Counted from the first letter of the stretch, positions 8,187-17,531 are shown. The stretch: DNA of 64,000 nucleotides from Paraburkholderia dilworthii (GCF_000472525.1 NZ_AWZT01000027.1:1-64000), one strand, 5' to 3'. Made by a program: numbers and translations. The notes: generated by a model from the sequence alone, not told the origin.

Positions 8187-9374
8187 ATGACACGCGCGTG
8201 GCTGATCGGCGCTGGTCCCGGCGACGTCGAACTCATCACGCTTAAGGCGACGCGCGCCCTCGCACAAGCCGACGTGATACTCGTCGACAATCTCGTGAAC
8301 CCGGACGTGCTGCAATTCGCGCGCGCCGATGCGTTAATTGTCCACGTCGGCAAGCGCGGCGGTCATCCGTCGACGCCGCAAGAAGGCATCGTCGCGCAGA
8401 TGCTCGATCATCTGAACGCGGGGCGCAGCGTGGCGCGTCTCAAGGGCGGCGATCCATTCGTGTTCGGCCGAGGCGGCGAAGAGCAGCAGGCGCTGCATGC
8501 CGCGGGTATCGAAGTTGAAATCGTCAGCGGTATCACAGCTGGAATCGCGGCGCCCGCGGCTATCGGCATTCCGGTGACGCATCGCGATCATGCGCAAGGC
8601 GTGGTGTTCGTGACCGGCCACGGCGCGGGCAGCGGCGAGCCGGATTGGGGCGCGCTCGCCGCCACACGCATGACGCTCGTCGTCTATATGGGCATGCGGC
8701 GGCTGAACGATATCGTCGGCGCATTGCTCGCGGCAGGCATGCACGCCGATACGCCGTGCGCGGCAATCGAATCGGCTACGCGTCCGGAGCAGCGCCATGT
8801 ACTCGCGACGCTCGGCGAATTCGCCGATGCCGTCACGCGTGCGGGGCTGGGCTCGCCTGCAATCGTGGTGATCGGCGGTGTCGCGTCGCTGGCGCTCGCG
8901 CGTGCCGCCGCAGCAAGTTCGTCGGATGCAGCATCTTCGCAGGGGCGCGCAATGAAGACGCTTAGCGTGGGCATCGGCTGCCGCCTGCATACGTCGGCGG
9001 ACGAAATCGAAATCGCGGTGCGTGCGGCGCTCGGCTCGCACGCCTTCGAAGAGATTGCGACGGTGGCCTCTATCGAAACAAAAGCGGACGAACGTGGCTT
9101 GCTTGAGTTCTGTGCGCGCCATGCGTTGCGGCTCAAACTGTTCAGCCGCGAGCAGATTGCCGCGATCAGCGTTGAAGAACCGTCGGCTGCCGCGCGCGAG
9201 CATCTCGGCGTGGACGGCGTGTGCGAACCGTGCGCGTTGCTTGGAGCGTCCGTCGCTCGCACAGCACACCTCATCGCTCGCAAAACGGTTTACGCTGGTG
9301 TCACCGTCGCGATTGCATCGACCGAACGTGCACAAAGAAACATTGCCACCCTCATCCAACAGGACCTTTCATGA
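8187..9374 (+). CDS. cobA: Fusion of uroporphyrinogen-III C-methyltransferase (CobA) and CobE/CbiG-C domain
   Basis: Residues 1 to about 250 are a SUMT: GAGPGDVELITLKA near the start, a DPFVFGRGGEE block and SGITAGIAAPA. This enzyme uses SAM twice to make precorrin-2. From residue 256 a second domain begins (MKTLSVGIGCRLHTS) with the CobE/CbiG C-terminal pattern, including the GVCEPCALL block, and ends in VTVAIAS. Its ATG at 8952 has an AGGGG before it and might also start a separate CobE. The ATG at 8187 is chosen because the SUMT fold begins there; an upstream in-frame start at 8118 adds unlike sequence. The stop overlaps cobO (ATGA). Confidence 0.88.
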   Translation: MTRAWLIGAGPGDVELITLKATRALAQADVILVDNLVNPDVLQFARADALIVHVGKRGGHPSTPQEGIVAQMLDHLNAGRSVARLKGGDPFVFGRGGEEQQALHAAGIEVEIVSGITAGIAAPAAIGIPVTHRDHAQGVVFVTGHGAGSGEPDWGALAATRMTLVVYMGMRRLNDIVGALLAAGMHADTPCAAIESATRPEQRHVLATLGEFADAVTRAGLGSPAIVVIGGVASLALARAAAASSSDAASSQGRAMKTLSVGIGCRLHTSADEIEIAVRAALGSHAFEEIATVASIETKADERGLLEFCARHALRLKLFSREQIAAISVEEPSAAAREHLGVDGVCEPCALLGASVARTAHLIARKTVYAGVTVAIASTERAQRNIATLIQQDLS

Positions 9375-9973
9375 AGACCGATCCCGAATCGCATCAGCGC
9401 ATGACCGAACGCCGGCGCGAAGGCCATGAAAAAAAGCAGGCCAACGCAACCGTCGAAAAAGGTCTGCTGATCGTCAACACCGGTACCGGCAAGGGCAAGA
9501 CGACGGCAGCCTTCGGCATGGCCGTGCGCGTTCTCGGCCACGGCATGCGCCTCGGCGTGGTGCAGTTCATCAAGGGCGCGCTGCATACGTCGGAGCGCGA
9601 TTTTCTCGGCGCGATTGCCAACTGCGATTTCGTCACGATGGGCGACGGCTACACCTGGAACACGCAGAACCGCGATGCCGACATCGCCACTGCGCGCAAG
9701 GGCTGGGACGAAGCGCGCAGGATGATCGAAAGCGGCGACTATCAGATGGTGATCCTCGACGAACTGAACACCGTGCTCAAGTACGAATACCTGCCGCTCG
9801 ACGAAGTGCTATCCGTCATCAACGCGCGCCCTCACATGTTGCATGTGGTCGTGACGGGCCGCCACGCGCCCGATGCGTTGATCGAGGCCGCCGACCTCGT
9901 CACCGAAATGCGGATCGTCAAGCATCCGTACCGCGAGCAAGGCGTCAAGGCGCAACGCGGCGTGGAGTTCTGA
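9371..9973 (+). CDS. cobO: Cob(I)yrinic acid a,c-diamide adenosyltransferase
   Basis: CobO/BtuR-type corrinoid adenosyltransferase of 200 residues. It has the P-loop NTGTGKGKTTAAFG near residue 36, the family block VVQFIKGALHTSERDF, and VILDELNTVLKYEYL for the Walker B region. It transfers the 5'-deoxyadenosyl group from ATP to cobalt. The ATG at 9371 overlaps the stop of the preceding gene and has AGGACC in front, so translation is coupled. Three bases separate it from cobB. Confidence 0.96.
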   Translation: MKTDPESHQRMTERRREGHEKKQANATVEKGLLIVNTGTGKGKTTAAFGMAVRVLGHGMRLGVVQFIKGALHTSERDFLGAIANCDFVTMGDGYTWNTQNRDADIATARKGWDEARRMIESGDYQMVILDELNTVLKYEYLPLDEVLSVINARPHMLHVVVTGRHAPDALIEAADLVTEMRIVKHPYREQGVKAQRGVEF

Positions 9974-9976
9974 GCG

Positions 9977-11275
9977 ATGTCCGCGTGCCCCGCGCTCTTC
10001 ATCAGCGCGCCCGCGTCGGGTCAGGGCAAGACCACGATCACCGCGGGTCTCGCACGCTACCATCGGCGGCTGGGACGGCGTGTGCGCGTGTTCAAGACCG
10101 GGCCCGACTTTCTAGACCCGATGATTCTCGCGCGCGCGAGCGGCGCACCCGTGCTGTCGCTCGATCTGTGGATGGTGGGCCAGGACGCCTGCCGCAACCT
10201 GCTCGCACAAGCGGCAGCCGAAGCCGACCTGATCCTGATCGAAGGTGTGATGGGCCTTTACGACGGCACGCCGAGCAGCGCCGATCTCGCGACCGCCTTC
10301 GGCGTGCCGGTACTCGCGGTGATCTCGGCGAAGGCGATGGCGCAGACCTTCGGCGCGGTCGCCTTCGGTCTCGCGAATTTCAGGCCGCAAGTGCCGTTTC
10401 ATGGCGTGCTCGCAAACCGCGTCGGCTCCGCGCGTCATGCGCAAATGCTGGAAGAAGCCTTGCCGCCGACGCTGGGCTGGTGCGGACACATTGCCGCCAA
10501 CGACGAAATCGAGTTGCCCGATCGCCACCTCGGCTTGCATCAGGCCGCGGAAATCGCTGATCTCGACGCGCGTCTTAATCGCGCCGCCGATGCGCTCAGC
10601 CATACCGCGCTCGCCGATCTGCCGCCCGCCGTGGAGTTCGGCATGCCGGCGCCGCAAGCGCTGCCGCGCCTTCTGCAAGGCAGAAAAATCGCCATCGCGC
10701 GCGATGCCGCTTTCTCGTTCATCTATCCGGCCAACGTCGCGCTGCTCGAAGCGCTCGGCGCACACGTCCACTACTTTTCGCCGCTCGCCGACGAAGCGTT
10801 ACCCGCCGATACCGACGCGCTTTATCTGCCCGGCGGCTACCCCGAACTGCACGCCACGGCGCTCGCCGCCAATAGCCGCAGCACCGCGGCGATTCGCTCG
10901 CACGCGGCGGCCGGCAAACCGCTCGTCGCCGAATGCGGCGGCATGCTATATCTGCTCGACAAGCTCACCGACACGCAAGGCGTCAGCACGCCGATGCTCA
11001 GCCTGCTGCCTGGTCACGCGACGATGCAAACACGTTTCACCGCGCTCGGCATGCAGCAGATCGACAGCATGCATGGCCCGATGACGGGCCATGCGTTTCA
11101 CTACTCGAAGCTGAGCACGTCACTCGCGCCGCTGCGTTCGGCCACGCGGCCTCAGGGCGATGCGCCAGGCGAGGCCGTCTATCGCGTCGGCTCGATTGTC
11201 GCGACTTACATGCATGCTTACTGGCCCTCTAACCCGGCCTTCACGGCCGCTCTGTTCAATGGCGAAGCCTTTTAA
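9977..11275 (+). CDS. cobB: Hydrogenobyrinic/cobyrinic acid a,c-diamide synthase
   Basis: CobB/CbiA of 432 residues. An N-terminal dethiobiotin-synthetase-like ATPase (SAPASGQGKTTITAG, near residues 10-24) is followed by a class I glutamine amidotransferase domain. That domain has the nucleophile Cys in VAECGGMLYLL and a late His in ATYMHAYWPSNPAF. It amidates the a and c carboxylates with glutamine and ATP, giving the substrate for CobN. The end overlaps bluB by 17 bases, consistent with one operon. Confidence 0.96.
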   Translation: MSACPALFISAPASGQGKTTITAGLARYHRRLGRRVRVFKTGPDFLDPMILARASGAPVLSLDLWMVGQDACRNLLAQAAAEADLILIEGVMGLYDGTPSSADLATAFGVPVLAVISAKAMAQTFGAVAFGLANFRPQVPFHGVLANRVGSARHAQMLEEALPPTLGWCGHIAANDEIELPDRHLGLHQAAEIADLDARLNRAADALSHTALADLPPAVEFGMPAPQALPRLLQGRKIAIARDAAFSFIYPANVALLEALGAHVHYFSPLADEALPADTDALYLPGGYPELHATALAANSRSTAAIRSHAAAGKPLVAECGGMLYLLDKLTDTQGVSTPMLSLLPGHATMQTRFTALGMQQIDSMHGPMTGHAFHYSKLSTSLAPLRSATRPQGDAPGEAVYRVGSIVATYMHAYWPSNPAFTAALFNGEAF

Positions 11276-11957
11276 CGAAGCCGAGCGCGACGCGGTCTAT
11301 CGCGCGATTTACGAGCGCCGCGACATGCGCCATTTCGTGCGCGATCCCGTCGATGCCGCGGTATTGCAGCGTCTCCTCGATGCCGCGCACCACGCGCCGA
11401 GCGTGGGCTTTATGCAGCCGTGGCGTATTGCACGCATCACCGATCCGGCTTTGCGTCGCGCCTTATATGAAAACGTGGAAAGCGAACGGCTCGCCACCGC
11501 CGACGCGCTCGGCAAACGTCGCGAAGAATTCATGAAGCTGAAAGTGGAAGGCATGCTGGAATGCGGTGAACTGCTCGTGATGGCGCTGATGGACGGCCGC
11601 GAGCGGCACATTTTCGGCCGCCGCACACTACCGGAGATGGATCTCGCGTCGGTGGCCTGCGCGATCCAGAACATGTGGCTCGCCGCGCGCGCCGAAGGGC
11701 TCGGCATGGGCTGGGTGTCGCTTTTCGATGTCGATGCGGTGCGCCGGCTCCTGCACATGCCTGAAGGCGCAAGACCCGTCGCCATACTGTGTCTTGGCCA
11801 CATCGATCAGTTTTACAGCGAGCCGATGCTGCAAACCGAACGATGGGCCGAGCGCGTGCCGCTTACCGATTGCGTGTTCGAAAACCACTGGCCGCAAGAC
11901 CTGCAAACGCAGCAGGAGCAGCAGGCGCAACAGCCGCCGCCGCGCGATCCTCTATAG
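11259..11957 (+). CDS. bluB: 5,6-dimethylbenzimidazole synthase BluB
   Basis: Nitroreductase-fold protein of 232 residues with the BluB features YERRDMRHFV and HHAPSVGFMQPWR near the N-terminus and GLGMGWVSLFD later. BluB breaks down FMNH2 with O2 to form the lower ligand DMB of cobalamin. The ATG at 11259 lies inside the cobB end and is the first that keeps the whole fold. A Gln-rich tail (QTQQEQQAQQPPP) is not part of the family core. It converges with the lipoprotein gene 6 bases away. Confidence 0.95.
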   Translation: MAKPFNEAERDAVYRAIYERRDMRHFVRDPVDAAVLQRLLDAAHHAPSVGFMQPWRIARITDPALRRALYENVESERLATADALGKRREEFMKLKVEGMLECGELLVMALMDGRERHIFGRRTLPEMDLASVACAIQNMWLAARAEGLGMGWVSLFDVDAVRRLLHMPEGARPVAILCLGHIDQFYSEPMLQTERWAERVPLTDCVFENHWPQDLQTQQEQQAQQPPPRDPL

Positions 11958-11963
11958 CTCGCC

Positions 11964-12608
11964 TTATCTTTGCAGAGGTGCGACCGACACCACCTCCGGT
12001 ACGCCGCGCGTTTCATTCGTGCGCAATTTCACGCGCCAGTCGGCCGGCGCGTCAAACGGGAATCGGGCGAGCGCGCTTCTGATCAGCGCAGGCATTGCGC
12101 GCAGCGGGTCGGCGTCGCGATCCGTGCTCGCCGCGCTCACCTTGTAGACCTCGCGTCCGCTCGTACGCTCGAAGAACCGCAGCGTCAGCGTATGCCGGTA
12201 CGCGCGTGCGCCGAACAGCGAGAACGGTGCGCCGCTCGGTGCGCCGCTCTGACGGTCACAATCGGCAGCCGCACAGTCGCTCACGCCCACGCCGATTTCC
12301 GCAGGCCGCGTCTCGTATCCGACGGAGAGCAGGTAATGTGCAGGCCGCGCTGCTGTATCCGCGAAACCCTGCGTCGCGAGTTCATCGCGCAGCAGGGTTT
12401 CGAACTGCGCATGGCCGCCGCCCGCATCCTGCATCGGCATGCGCGCGAACGTGTAGGTCCGCTCGCCGGGCAGTGCGGCCGCAGGCGTCGCGGTGTGCAC
12501 ATCGGCGTGCATACCGGTGCAGCCGGCGAGCGTCGACGCGGCGAGCGCGGCACAAACAAAGGTCGCTTTCACTGCTTTCACTGCTTTCACCGCTTTCACC
12601 GCTTCCAC
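11964..12608 (-). CDS. DUF4136-like outer-membrane lipoprotein
   Basis: A 214-residue predicted lipoprotein: basic N-region, hydrophobic stretch and lipobox STLAGC near residues 25-30. The body (RTYTFARMP, ETLLRDELATQGF, HYLLSVGYETRP) resembles DUF4136 proteins of unknown function. The start is GTG at 12608, preceded by GAGGA; a nearby ATG is in another frame. The N-region is built from four copies of Val-Lys-Ala encoded by a 9-bp tandem repeat. Confidence 0.75.
   Translation of the reverse strand: MEAVKAVKAVKAVKATFVCAALAASTLAGCTGMHADVHTATPAAALPGERTYTFARMPMQDAGGGHAQFETLLRDELATQGFADTAARPAHYLLSVGYETRPAEIGVGVSDCAAADCDRQSGAPSGAPFSLFGARAYRHTLTLRFFERTSGREVYKVSAASTDRDADPLRAMPALIRSALARFPFDAPADWRVKLRTNETRGVPEVVSVAPLQR
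12565..12606 (-). repeat. 9-bp tandem repeat inside signal peptide
   Basis: Four near-identical copies of GCTTTCACY (plus strand), or GTGAAAGC on the coding strand, at 12565-12573, 12574-12582, 12583-12591 and 12592-12600, with a partial fifth. Each adds Val-Lys-Ala to the signal peptide, so copy-number change keeps the frame. Confidence 0.9.
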
Positions 12609-12648
12609 CGTTCATTCCTCGCTTCGATAAGATGCATAAGCCGCGTGC

Positions 12649-15228
12649 TCAGGCGTCGTGACGACGGTACGCAGGCAGGTCCAGTTGCGCTTCATCGAGT
12701 ACCGGCAGATAGATCGTGACCGCCGTGCCGCGGCCAGGCGCGCTCACCACCTCGATCTCACCGCCATGACGCGTCACAACGGTCTTCACAAAAGCCATGC
12801 CGAGCCCCGCGCCGCCCACTTCCGGCCGCTCCGTTTCGTGGAAGCGCCTGAAGCGTTCGAACAGGTCCGCCTGCCGCTCTTTCGGGATCCCATAGCCCTC
12901 GTCGCGGATCGTGCACGAGACACGCCTCGTCGCGCCACTTAAGGTTGCGGCTGCAACCGGATGGCCCGTCGCTGATGTGCGTGCTGGCGCCGCGTGCGCT
13001 AGCTCGCAGGTGATGCGCGTATCCGGCGGGCTGTATTTGACCGCGTTGTTCAGGATGTTGACGAGCGCGCGCGTCATGAGCGAACGGTCCGCGCAGATCC
13101 AGTGGCCCTCGTCGCCGCTCTCGTCGATGTCGTCGCCTTCGGTCGGGCTGTCCGTTCCGGCATGCAGCGCGATGCGCTTCGCGTGCGCCTGCGGCCAGAC
13201 TTCGTCGCTCGCGTCGATCATCAGCTCGGCCAGATTAACCGGCTCCAGCATGTAGGTTTGCGATTCGGCGCGTGCGAGCTGCACGAAGTCGTCGGCGAGT
13301 GTCAGCGCGCGTTGCGCATAACGTTCGATGCGCTCCAGCACGCCGCGCCCGGGTGCAGGCTTCTCGCGGGCCCGCTCGATCTCGACTAGCGCGAGAATCG
13401 ACGCCTGCGGCGAGCGCATGTCGTGCGACAACAGCCGCAGCGCGTCTTCGCGCTGGCGCTCGGCCGCATGCAACGCGGATACATCGACGAGACCGGCGAT
13501 CCAACCGGTCGTCTCGCCCTGCGCGTTTGTGCAGTTGGCATAACGCAGCAGATGATCGCGCTCGTTCGCGTCGCGCACTTCGACGCCCTGCGCCATCAGC
13601 GCGGCAAATTCGCGGCGCTCCGGATCCAGCACCGCAGGCCAATGCGCGCGGGCGAGCAGGTTGTTTTCCGCATAGGATGCCGCGCCGCTGTCGATCGCCT
13701 TCACGAGCGTCAGGCCGCCGAGAACGGCCTGCATCGAGCGTCCCTCGGGCATGGGTGCGCCGAGCCGGGCGAAATGCGCCTTCGCGGCATGGTTCGCGAT
13801 CAGCACGATGCCGCGCACGTCGCTGACGAGAATAGGCTCGGGCATGCTGTCGAGGCTGTCCCACACAAAGCGCTTCATGTCCTGCACGCGTTGCGCGGCT
13901 TGCGCCATCAGCGCCATATGCTGCTCGAGCACATCGCCGCCGAACTGGCGCCGCCGTTGCGGCGTTTGCGGCAGCAGATGCGGTTCGTCCGCGAGGCGCT
14001 GCAGTTCCTTGCGCAGATAGGCCATCGTCATTTCGAGGCGGCGCCAGTTCCAGATCGGATAGACCGTCACCACGCCGACGATCGCCGGAACCGGCGACAG
14101 CCATAGCCGCGCGCCGTACAGCAGGATGGCGCTGCCGGAGGTCGCAAGCAGGCACAGCGCGCCCGTCAGCAGCAGCGAGCGGCGCGGCGACAGCACGAGA
14201 AAACCGGCCAGCAACGCCGCGAGCGGAACCAGCGAAACGGCCAGTAGCAGCCATCGCGCGGCCGGCGCGACTTCGCGGCCCGTCAGCAGCGTATCGAGCA
14301 CATTCGCATGAATATAGACGCCGGGCAGCGGCCCCAACTCGCCGGACACCGGCGTCGCGAAGCGGTCGTAGAGCCCCGACGCGGTCACGCCGATCACGAC
14401 GATGCGCCCGCGCAGCTTTTCGGGCGGAACGTGGCCGGCGAGCACGCTCGCGAAACTCAGTTTCGCGTAGCTCTGCGCGTTGCGGCTGAATGGAATCAGG
14501 AAGCGGCCGTCGCTCTGCGCGTCGTTGATGGCGCCGGCGCTTTCATCGCTTGCATCGCTCGCCGGTTCGAGCGACACGCGCCTCGTCGGCAGCGCGTTCA
14601 GGCCGAGCGTACCCCGCTCCGCCGCCCGCGCCACCGTCAGCATCAACTGCGGCCAGCGCGAGTCGGCATCGCCTTCGAACTGGGCGACGCTGCGCACGAT
14701 GCCGTCGCTGTCCACTTCGAGGTTGATGTGCCCGAGGCCAGCTGCCGCACGCGCAAGCGGCGCCACCGGTTCGACGACGGTACGCGGTGCGCCGCGCCCT
14801 GAGTCGGTGAGCAGCACCGGCAGATAGGTTGGGCTCAGGGCGATCGCGCGGGCAAGCTCCGCATCGTCGGGATTGGATTCTGTGAAGAGCACGTCGTAGA
14901 CGACCGCCGCCGGTTTCGCTTTCGCGATCTCTTGCAACAATCGGGCATGAACGCTGCGCGGCCAGGGCCAGCGGCCGAGCTGCGCGATGCTTTGGTTGTC
15001 GATTTCGAGGACGACGATGTCCGGCAGCACCGGCTGCGCGTACAGACCCAATAAGCGGTCGTACACCAGATGATCGACACTTGCGCTCATCCGGCCGAGC
15101 GAACTGAGCAGAATCACGACGAGGCCCAGGCACCCGATGGCCGTCCATTCGATCAGAAAGCGCCGGCCGGCGCGCCGTCCAAGACGGGCGCGCGGGTCGA
15201 GGCTCAAACGCGTAGATGTGTTCGACAA
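12649..15228 (-). CDS. CHASE2-domain sensor histidine kinase
   Basis: 859 residues: transmembrane helix at about 23-45, a periplasmic CHASE2 domain (about 50-310), three more helices at about 324-394, a PAS-like region (about 455-590), a HisKA domain with LLSHDMRSP (His602) and an HATPase domain with NILNNAVKYSPP and RDEGYGIP. The last gene of the regulator-FecR-kinase operon, it most likely phosphorylates the OmpR-type regulator encoded at its head. The start codon appears to be TTG at 15228, since no ATG or GTG precedes the first helix; no good ribosome site is seen. Confidence 0.92.
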   Translation of the reverse strand: MSNTSTRLSLDPRARLGRRAGRRFLIEWTAIGCLGLVVILLSSLGRMSASVDHLVYDRLLGLYAQPVLPDIVVLEIDNQSIAQLGRWPWPRSVHARLLQEIAKAKPAAVVYDVLFTESNPDDAELARAIALSPTYLPVLLTDSGRGAPRTVVEPVAPLARAAAGLGHINLEVDSDGIVRSVAQFEGDADSRWPQLMLTVARAAERGTLGLNALPTRRVSLEPASDASDESAGAINDAQSDGRFLIPFSRNAQSYAKLSFASVLAGHVPPEKLRGRIVVIGVTASGLYDRFATPVSGELGPLPGVYIHANVLDTLLTGREVAPAARWLLLAVSLVPLAALLAGFLVLSPRRSLLLTGALCLLATSGSAILLYGARLWLSPVPAIVGVVTVYPIWNWRRLEMTMAYLRKELQRLADEPHLLPQTPQRRRQFGGDVLEQHMALMAQAAQRVQDMKRFVWDSLDSMPEPILVSDVRGIVLIANHAAKAHFARLGAPMPEGRSMQAVLGGLTLVKAIDSGAASYAENNLLARAHWPAVLDPERREFAALMAQGVEVRDANERDHLLRYANCTNAQGETTGWIAGLVDVSALHAAERQREDALRLLSHDMRSPQASILALVEIERAREKPAPGRGVLERIERYAQRALTLADDFVQLARAESQTYMLEPVNLAELMIDASDEVWPQAHAKRIALHAGTDSPTEGDDIDESGDEGHWICADRSLMTRALVNILNNAVKYSPPDTRITCELAHAAPARTSATGHPVAAATLSGATRRVSCTIRDEGYGIPKERQADLFERFRRFHETERPEVGGAGLGMAFVKTVVTRHGGEIEVVSAPGRGTAVTIYLPVLDEAQLDLPAYRRHDA

Positions 15229-15300
15229 GGCGTGGCTGTTGGAGAGGTAGAGAGCTTGAGAGCGGACCGGGCGCTGTGCTGCGCCCTGAATCTATCAGCG

Positions 15301-16797
15301 TCAGCGCGCAAGCATAAACGACCGGACCGCGCTGCCCGTCTCATAGAAGCGACCGTTGTCGAACTGCTCGGCAATGATGGTCCAGTAGTAGACGCCTGGC
15401 GGCAAATTGCTCAGCACCAATTGGCCGCCCGTCAGATCAGCGCGATCGACAATCGGATGACGCAAATCGGCCGTCGTCGCCATGACGAAGCGAAAGCGCG
15501 TGTCCATCGACGCCGGCGCGCGGCTCACGAACCAGCGGAATTCATAGTCGTGGCTGCCGCTGCGCGGCGCAGCCGACGCCGCAAGGCCAAACTGGCGTCG
15601 CTCGAAGCCATAGACCTGCGGCAAGCCTTCAAGCCCGTTGGCGTCGATGCCGGCGATCCGCACGAAATACATGCCGTCGGCCAGATCGCCGAATTCCGCG
15701 TGCGGCGCGCTCACGCGCAGATCGCGGATCAGATCGAGCTGGTCGGCGTCGCGCGAAATCTGCACGCGGTAGGCGACGGCGGTTGGGGCGGTCCCGGCAG
15801 TTCCTGCAGTTCCGCTAGTTCCCACCGGTATCAGGTCGAACGCCACCGTCTTGCCGTCCTGCACTCGCGCCGGCTGCCTCAGCGCGGGCGCAGCAAGCAG
15901 TTCCACCGCATCGCCTATTGCGCCGCCGGCTCGCGTAACGCTGCCATAGCGCGCCGCGAGCAGTTGCGCCGATGCTTGCAGCGGCACGCCCGGCGCGGGC
16001 GCAGGCGCGCGAACCGCGGCCGGGTCCACGCCGACCGCGCCGTCCAGCACTTCGACAGCGGTGCTTTGGGCGTCGCCGTCATAAGCGACTCTGAAGCGCG
16101 TGCCGCGCACCCCCGCGACCACCGACGGCGAGCGGATCTGGAAGCGGTCGTCTTTCTTCGTCGCGTGCGTAACCTGGCTTTCGACTTGTCCGCGGCGCAG
16201 TTCCAGTTGACGGTCGCCCGCGCCCGTCAACGCGGTCCGCCGCAGCTTGCCAATGTCGAGCATGCCGTCCTGCGTCATCGTTACGTGCGAGCCGTCGGAC
16301 AGCTCCAGTGTGACGAAGCCGTTGATTCCAGTGCGGATGCGGTCGCCTTCGACGAGCGTCGCGCCAGCCGTGAGCGGCAGATAACGGTTCGCTCCGAACG
16401 CATGCTCGGCCGGGCCGCTCGTCGCGATCACGCGCGCCGTCTCGGGGTCCTGCCTCAGCTTGTCGGCCGGCAAACGCAGCGCGATGCCGGCGGGCATGCG
16501 ACGCGGCGCGCTCACGTGATTCAGGCGGCTCAGCAAGGCCCAGTCGCCGCTGCTGCTGAGATAGCGGCTGGCGATCTCGTAGAGCGTGTCGCCTTCATGC
16601 GTCACATAGGCGACATAGGCGGGCGGCGCAGTCGTCGCGCGCTGCTTCAGTGCGCGCGACGACTGCGCTTGCGCCGAACCGGGCGCTATGCAGGCGATCG
16701 CGAGCAGTCCTGCCGTCGCCAGCAACAGGCCCGCGCGGCGGCCCGTCGAACCCGTACTGCCGTGCATAGCTGAAGCGACGTCGAAAAAAAACGTCAC
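15301..16797 (-). CDS. Secreted LysM and FecR domain protein
   Basis: 498 residues. A signal peptide or anchor (GLLLATAGLLAIACIAPG) is followed by a LysM module at about 61-110 (VTHEGDTLYEIASRYL ... LLSRLNHVSAP), then a FecR domain (GDRIRTGINGFVTLELSDGS ... SVVAGVRGTRFRVAY), and a C-terminal fibronectin-like part. It is periplasmic or bound to peptidoglycan and probably forms the sensory partner of the CHASE2 kinase. A GTG start at 16797 overlaps the regulator stop (GTGA) and gives MTFFFDV; an ATG at 16767 also gives a complete signal peptide. Confidence 0.85.
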   Translation of the reverse strand: MTFFFDVASAMHGSTGSTGRRAGLLLATAGLLAIACIAPGSAQAQSSRALKQRATTAPPAYVAYVTHEGDTLYEIASRYLSSSGDWALLSRLNHVSAPRRMPAGIALRLPADKLRQDPETARVIATSGPAEHAFGANRYLPLTAGATLVEGDRIRTGINGFVTLELSDGSHVTMTQDGMLDIGKLRRTALTGAGDRQLELRRGQVESQVTHATKKDDRFQIRSPSVVAGVRGTRFRVAYDGDAQSTAVEVLDGAVGVDPAAVRAPAPAPGVPLQASAQLLAARYGSVTRAGGAIGDAVELLAAPALRQPARVQDGKTVAFDLIPVGTSGTAGTAGTAPTAVAYRVQISRDADQLDLIRDLRVSAPHAEFGDLADGMYFVRIAGIDANGLEGLPQVYGFERRQFGLAASAAPRSGSHDYEFRWFVSRAPASMDTRFRFVMATTADLRHPIVDRADLTGGQLVLSNLPPGVYYWTIIAEQFDNGRFYETGSAVRSFMLAR

Positions 16798-17531
16798 GCC
16801 TGCCCCGCCTGTGGACGCTCGGCGGCGGCCGGCGCCTCGCCTGCGGATTCGAGCCGCTCGAGCCGGTAGCCATAGCCGTAAATCGGCGTCAGACGGTAGC
16901 CCCGTTCAGGCCGCAGGCCGAGCTTGCTGCGCAGCATCGAGACATGCGTGTCCATAGTGCGCGACGGGATATCGGTCGCCTGCTTCCAGATGACGTCGAG
17001 AATATGTGCGCGCGACAACGGCCGGCTCAGGTGCTGGAACAGCAGCAGAGCGAGCTCGAACTCCTTTTGCGTGACCGCCACTTTCGTGCCGCGCACCACC
17101 ACATGCTTCGCATGCAGGTCGAATTCGAATTCGCCGAAGACTTCCTTCGCCGCCGGCGGCTTCAGATGATAGGCGCGGCGCAGCAGCGAACCGACGCGCG
17201 CGAGCAGCACGGCGGCCGAAACCGGCTTGACGACGTAATCGTCGGCACCGGTGTTCAGAATCGACGTGATGTCGCTCTCCTGCCCGCGGCTCGTCATGAA
17301 CAGCACCGGCAAGCGTTCCGACAGGCTTTCGCGAACCCAGCGCAGGACTTCTTCGCCCGACATATCAGGCACATTCCAGTCCAGCACCAGAAGATCGAAT
17401 GTTTCGCGTCGTAACTGCCGCACGAGTTCCCGGCCCGCGCCGTATGCGCGACAGATATGACCCGCCGCCGACAGTGTTTGGCAAACAAGATCGGCCTGCG
17501 CCGAATCGTCATCCAGGACAGCAATTCTCAT
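16794..17531 (-). CDS. OmpR family response regulator
   Basis: 245 residues from ATG 17531. Receiver domain with acidic pocket D7/D8, phosphorylation site D51 in LLVLDWNVPD and Lys102 in DDYVVKPVS. The C-terminal winged helix includes VRGTKVAVTQKEFELALLLFQH and THVSMLRSKLG. First gene of a three-gene operon with a FecR-LysM protein and a CHASE2 kinase. Upstream is a long gene-free region. Confidence 0.93.
   Translation of the reverse strand: MRIAVLDDDSAQADLVCQTLSAAGHICRAYGAGRELVRQLRRETFDLLVLDWNVPDMSGEEVLRWVRESLSERLPVLFMTSRGQESDITSILNTGADDYVVKPVSAAVLLARVGSLLRRAYHLKPPAAKEVFGEFEFDLHAKHVVVRGTKVAVTQKEFELALLLFQHLSRPLSRAHILDVIWKQATDIPSRTMDTHVSMLRSKLGLRPERGYRLTPIYGYGYRLERLESAGEAPAAAERPQAGQA

Noticed and set aside
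15070-16773. 567-residue open frame antisense to the FecR and kinase genes
   Set aside because: Shadow of strongly supported genes; Arg/Ala-rich with no signal or motif.
16781-16791. Eight-base T run near the GTG start of the FecR gene as a second frameshift site
   Set aside because: The response regulator already ends and the FecR gene has usable GTG and ATG starts; no out-of-frame domain continues, so slippage is not needed.
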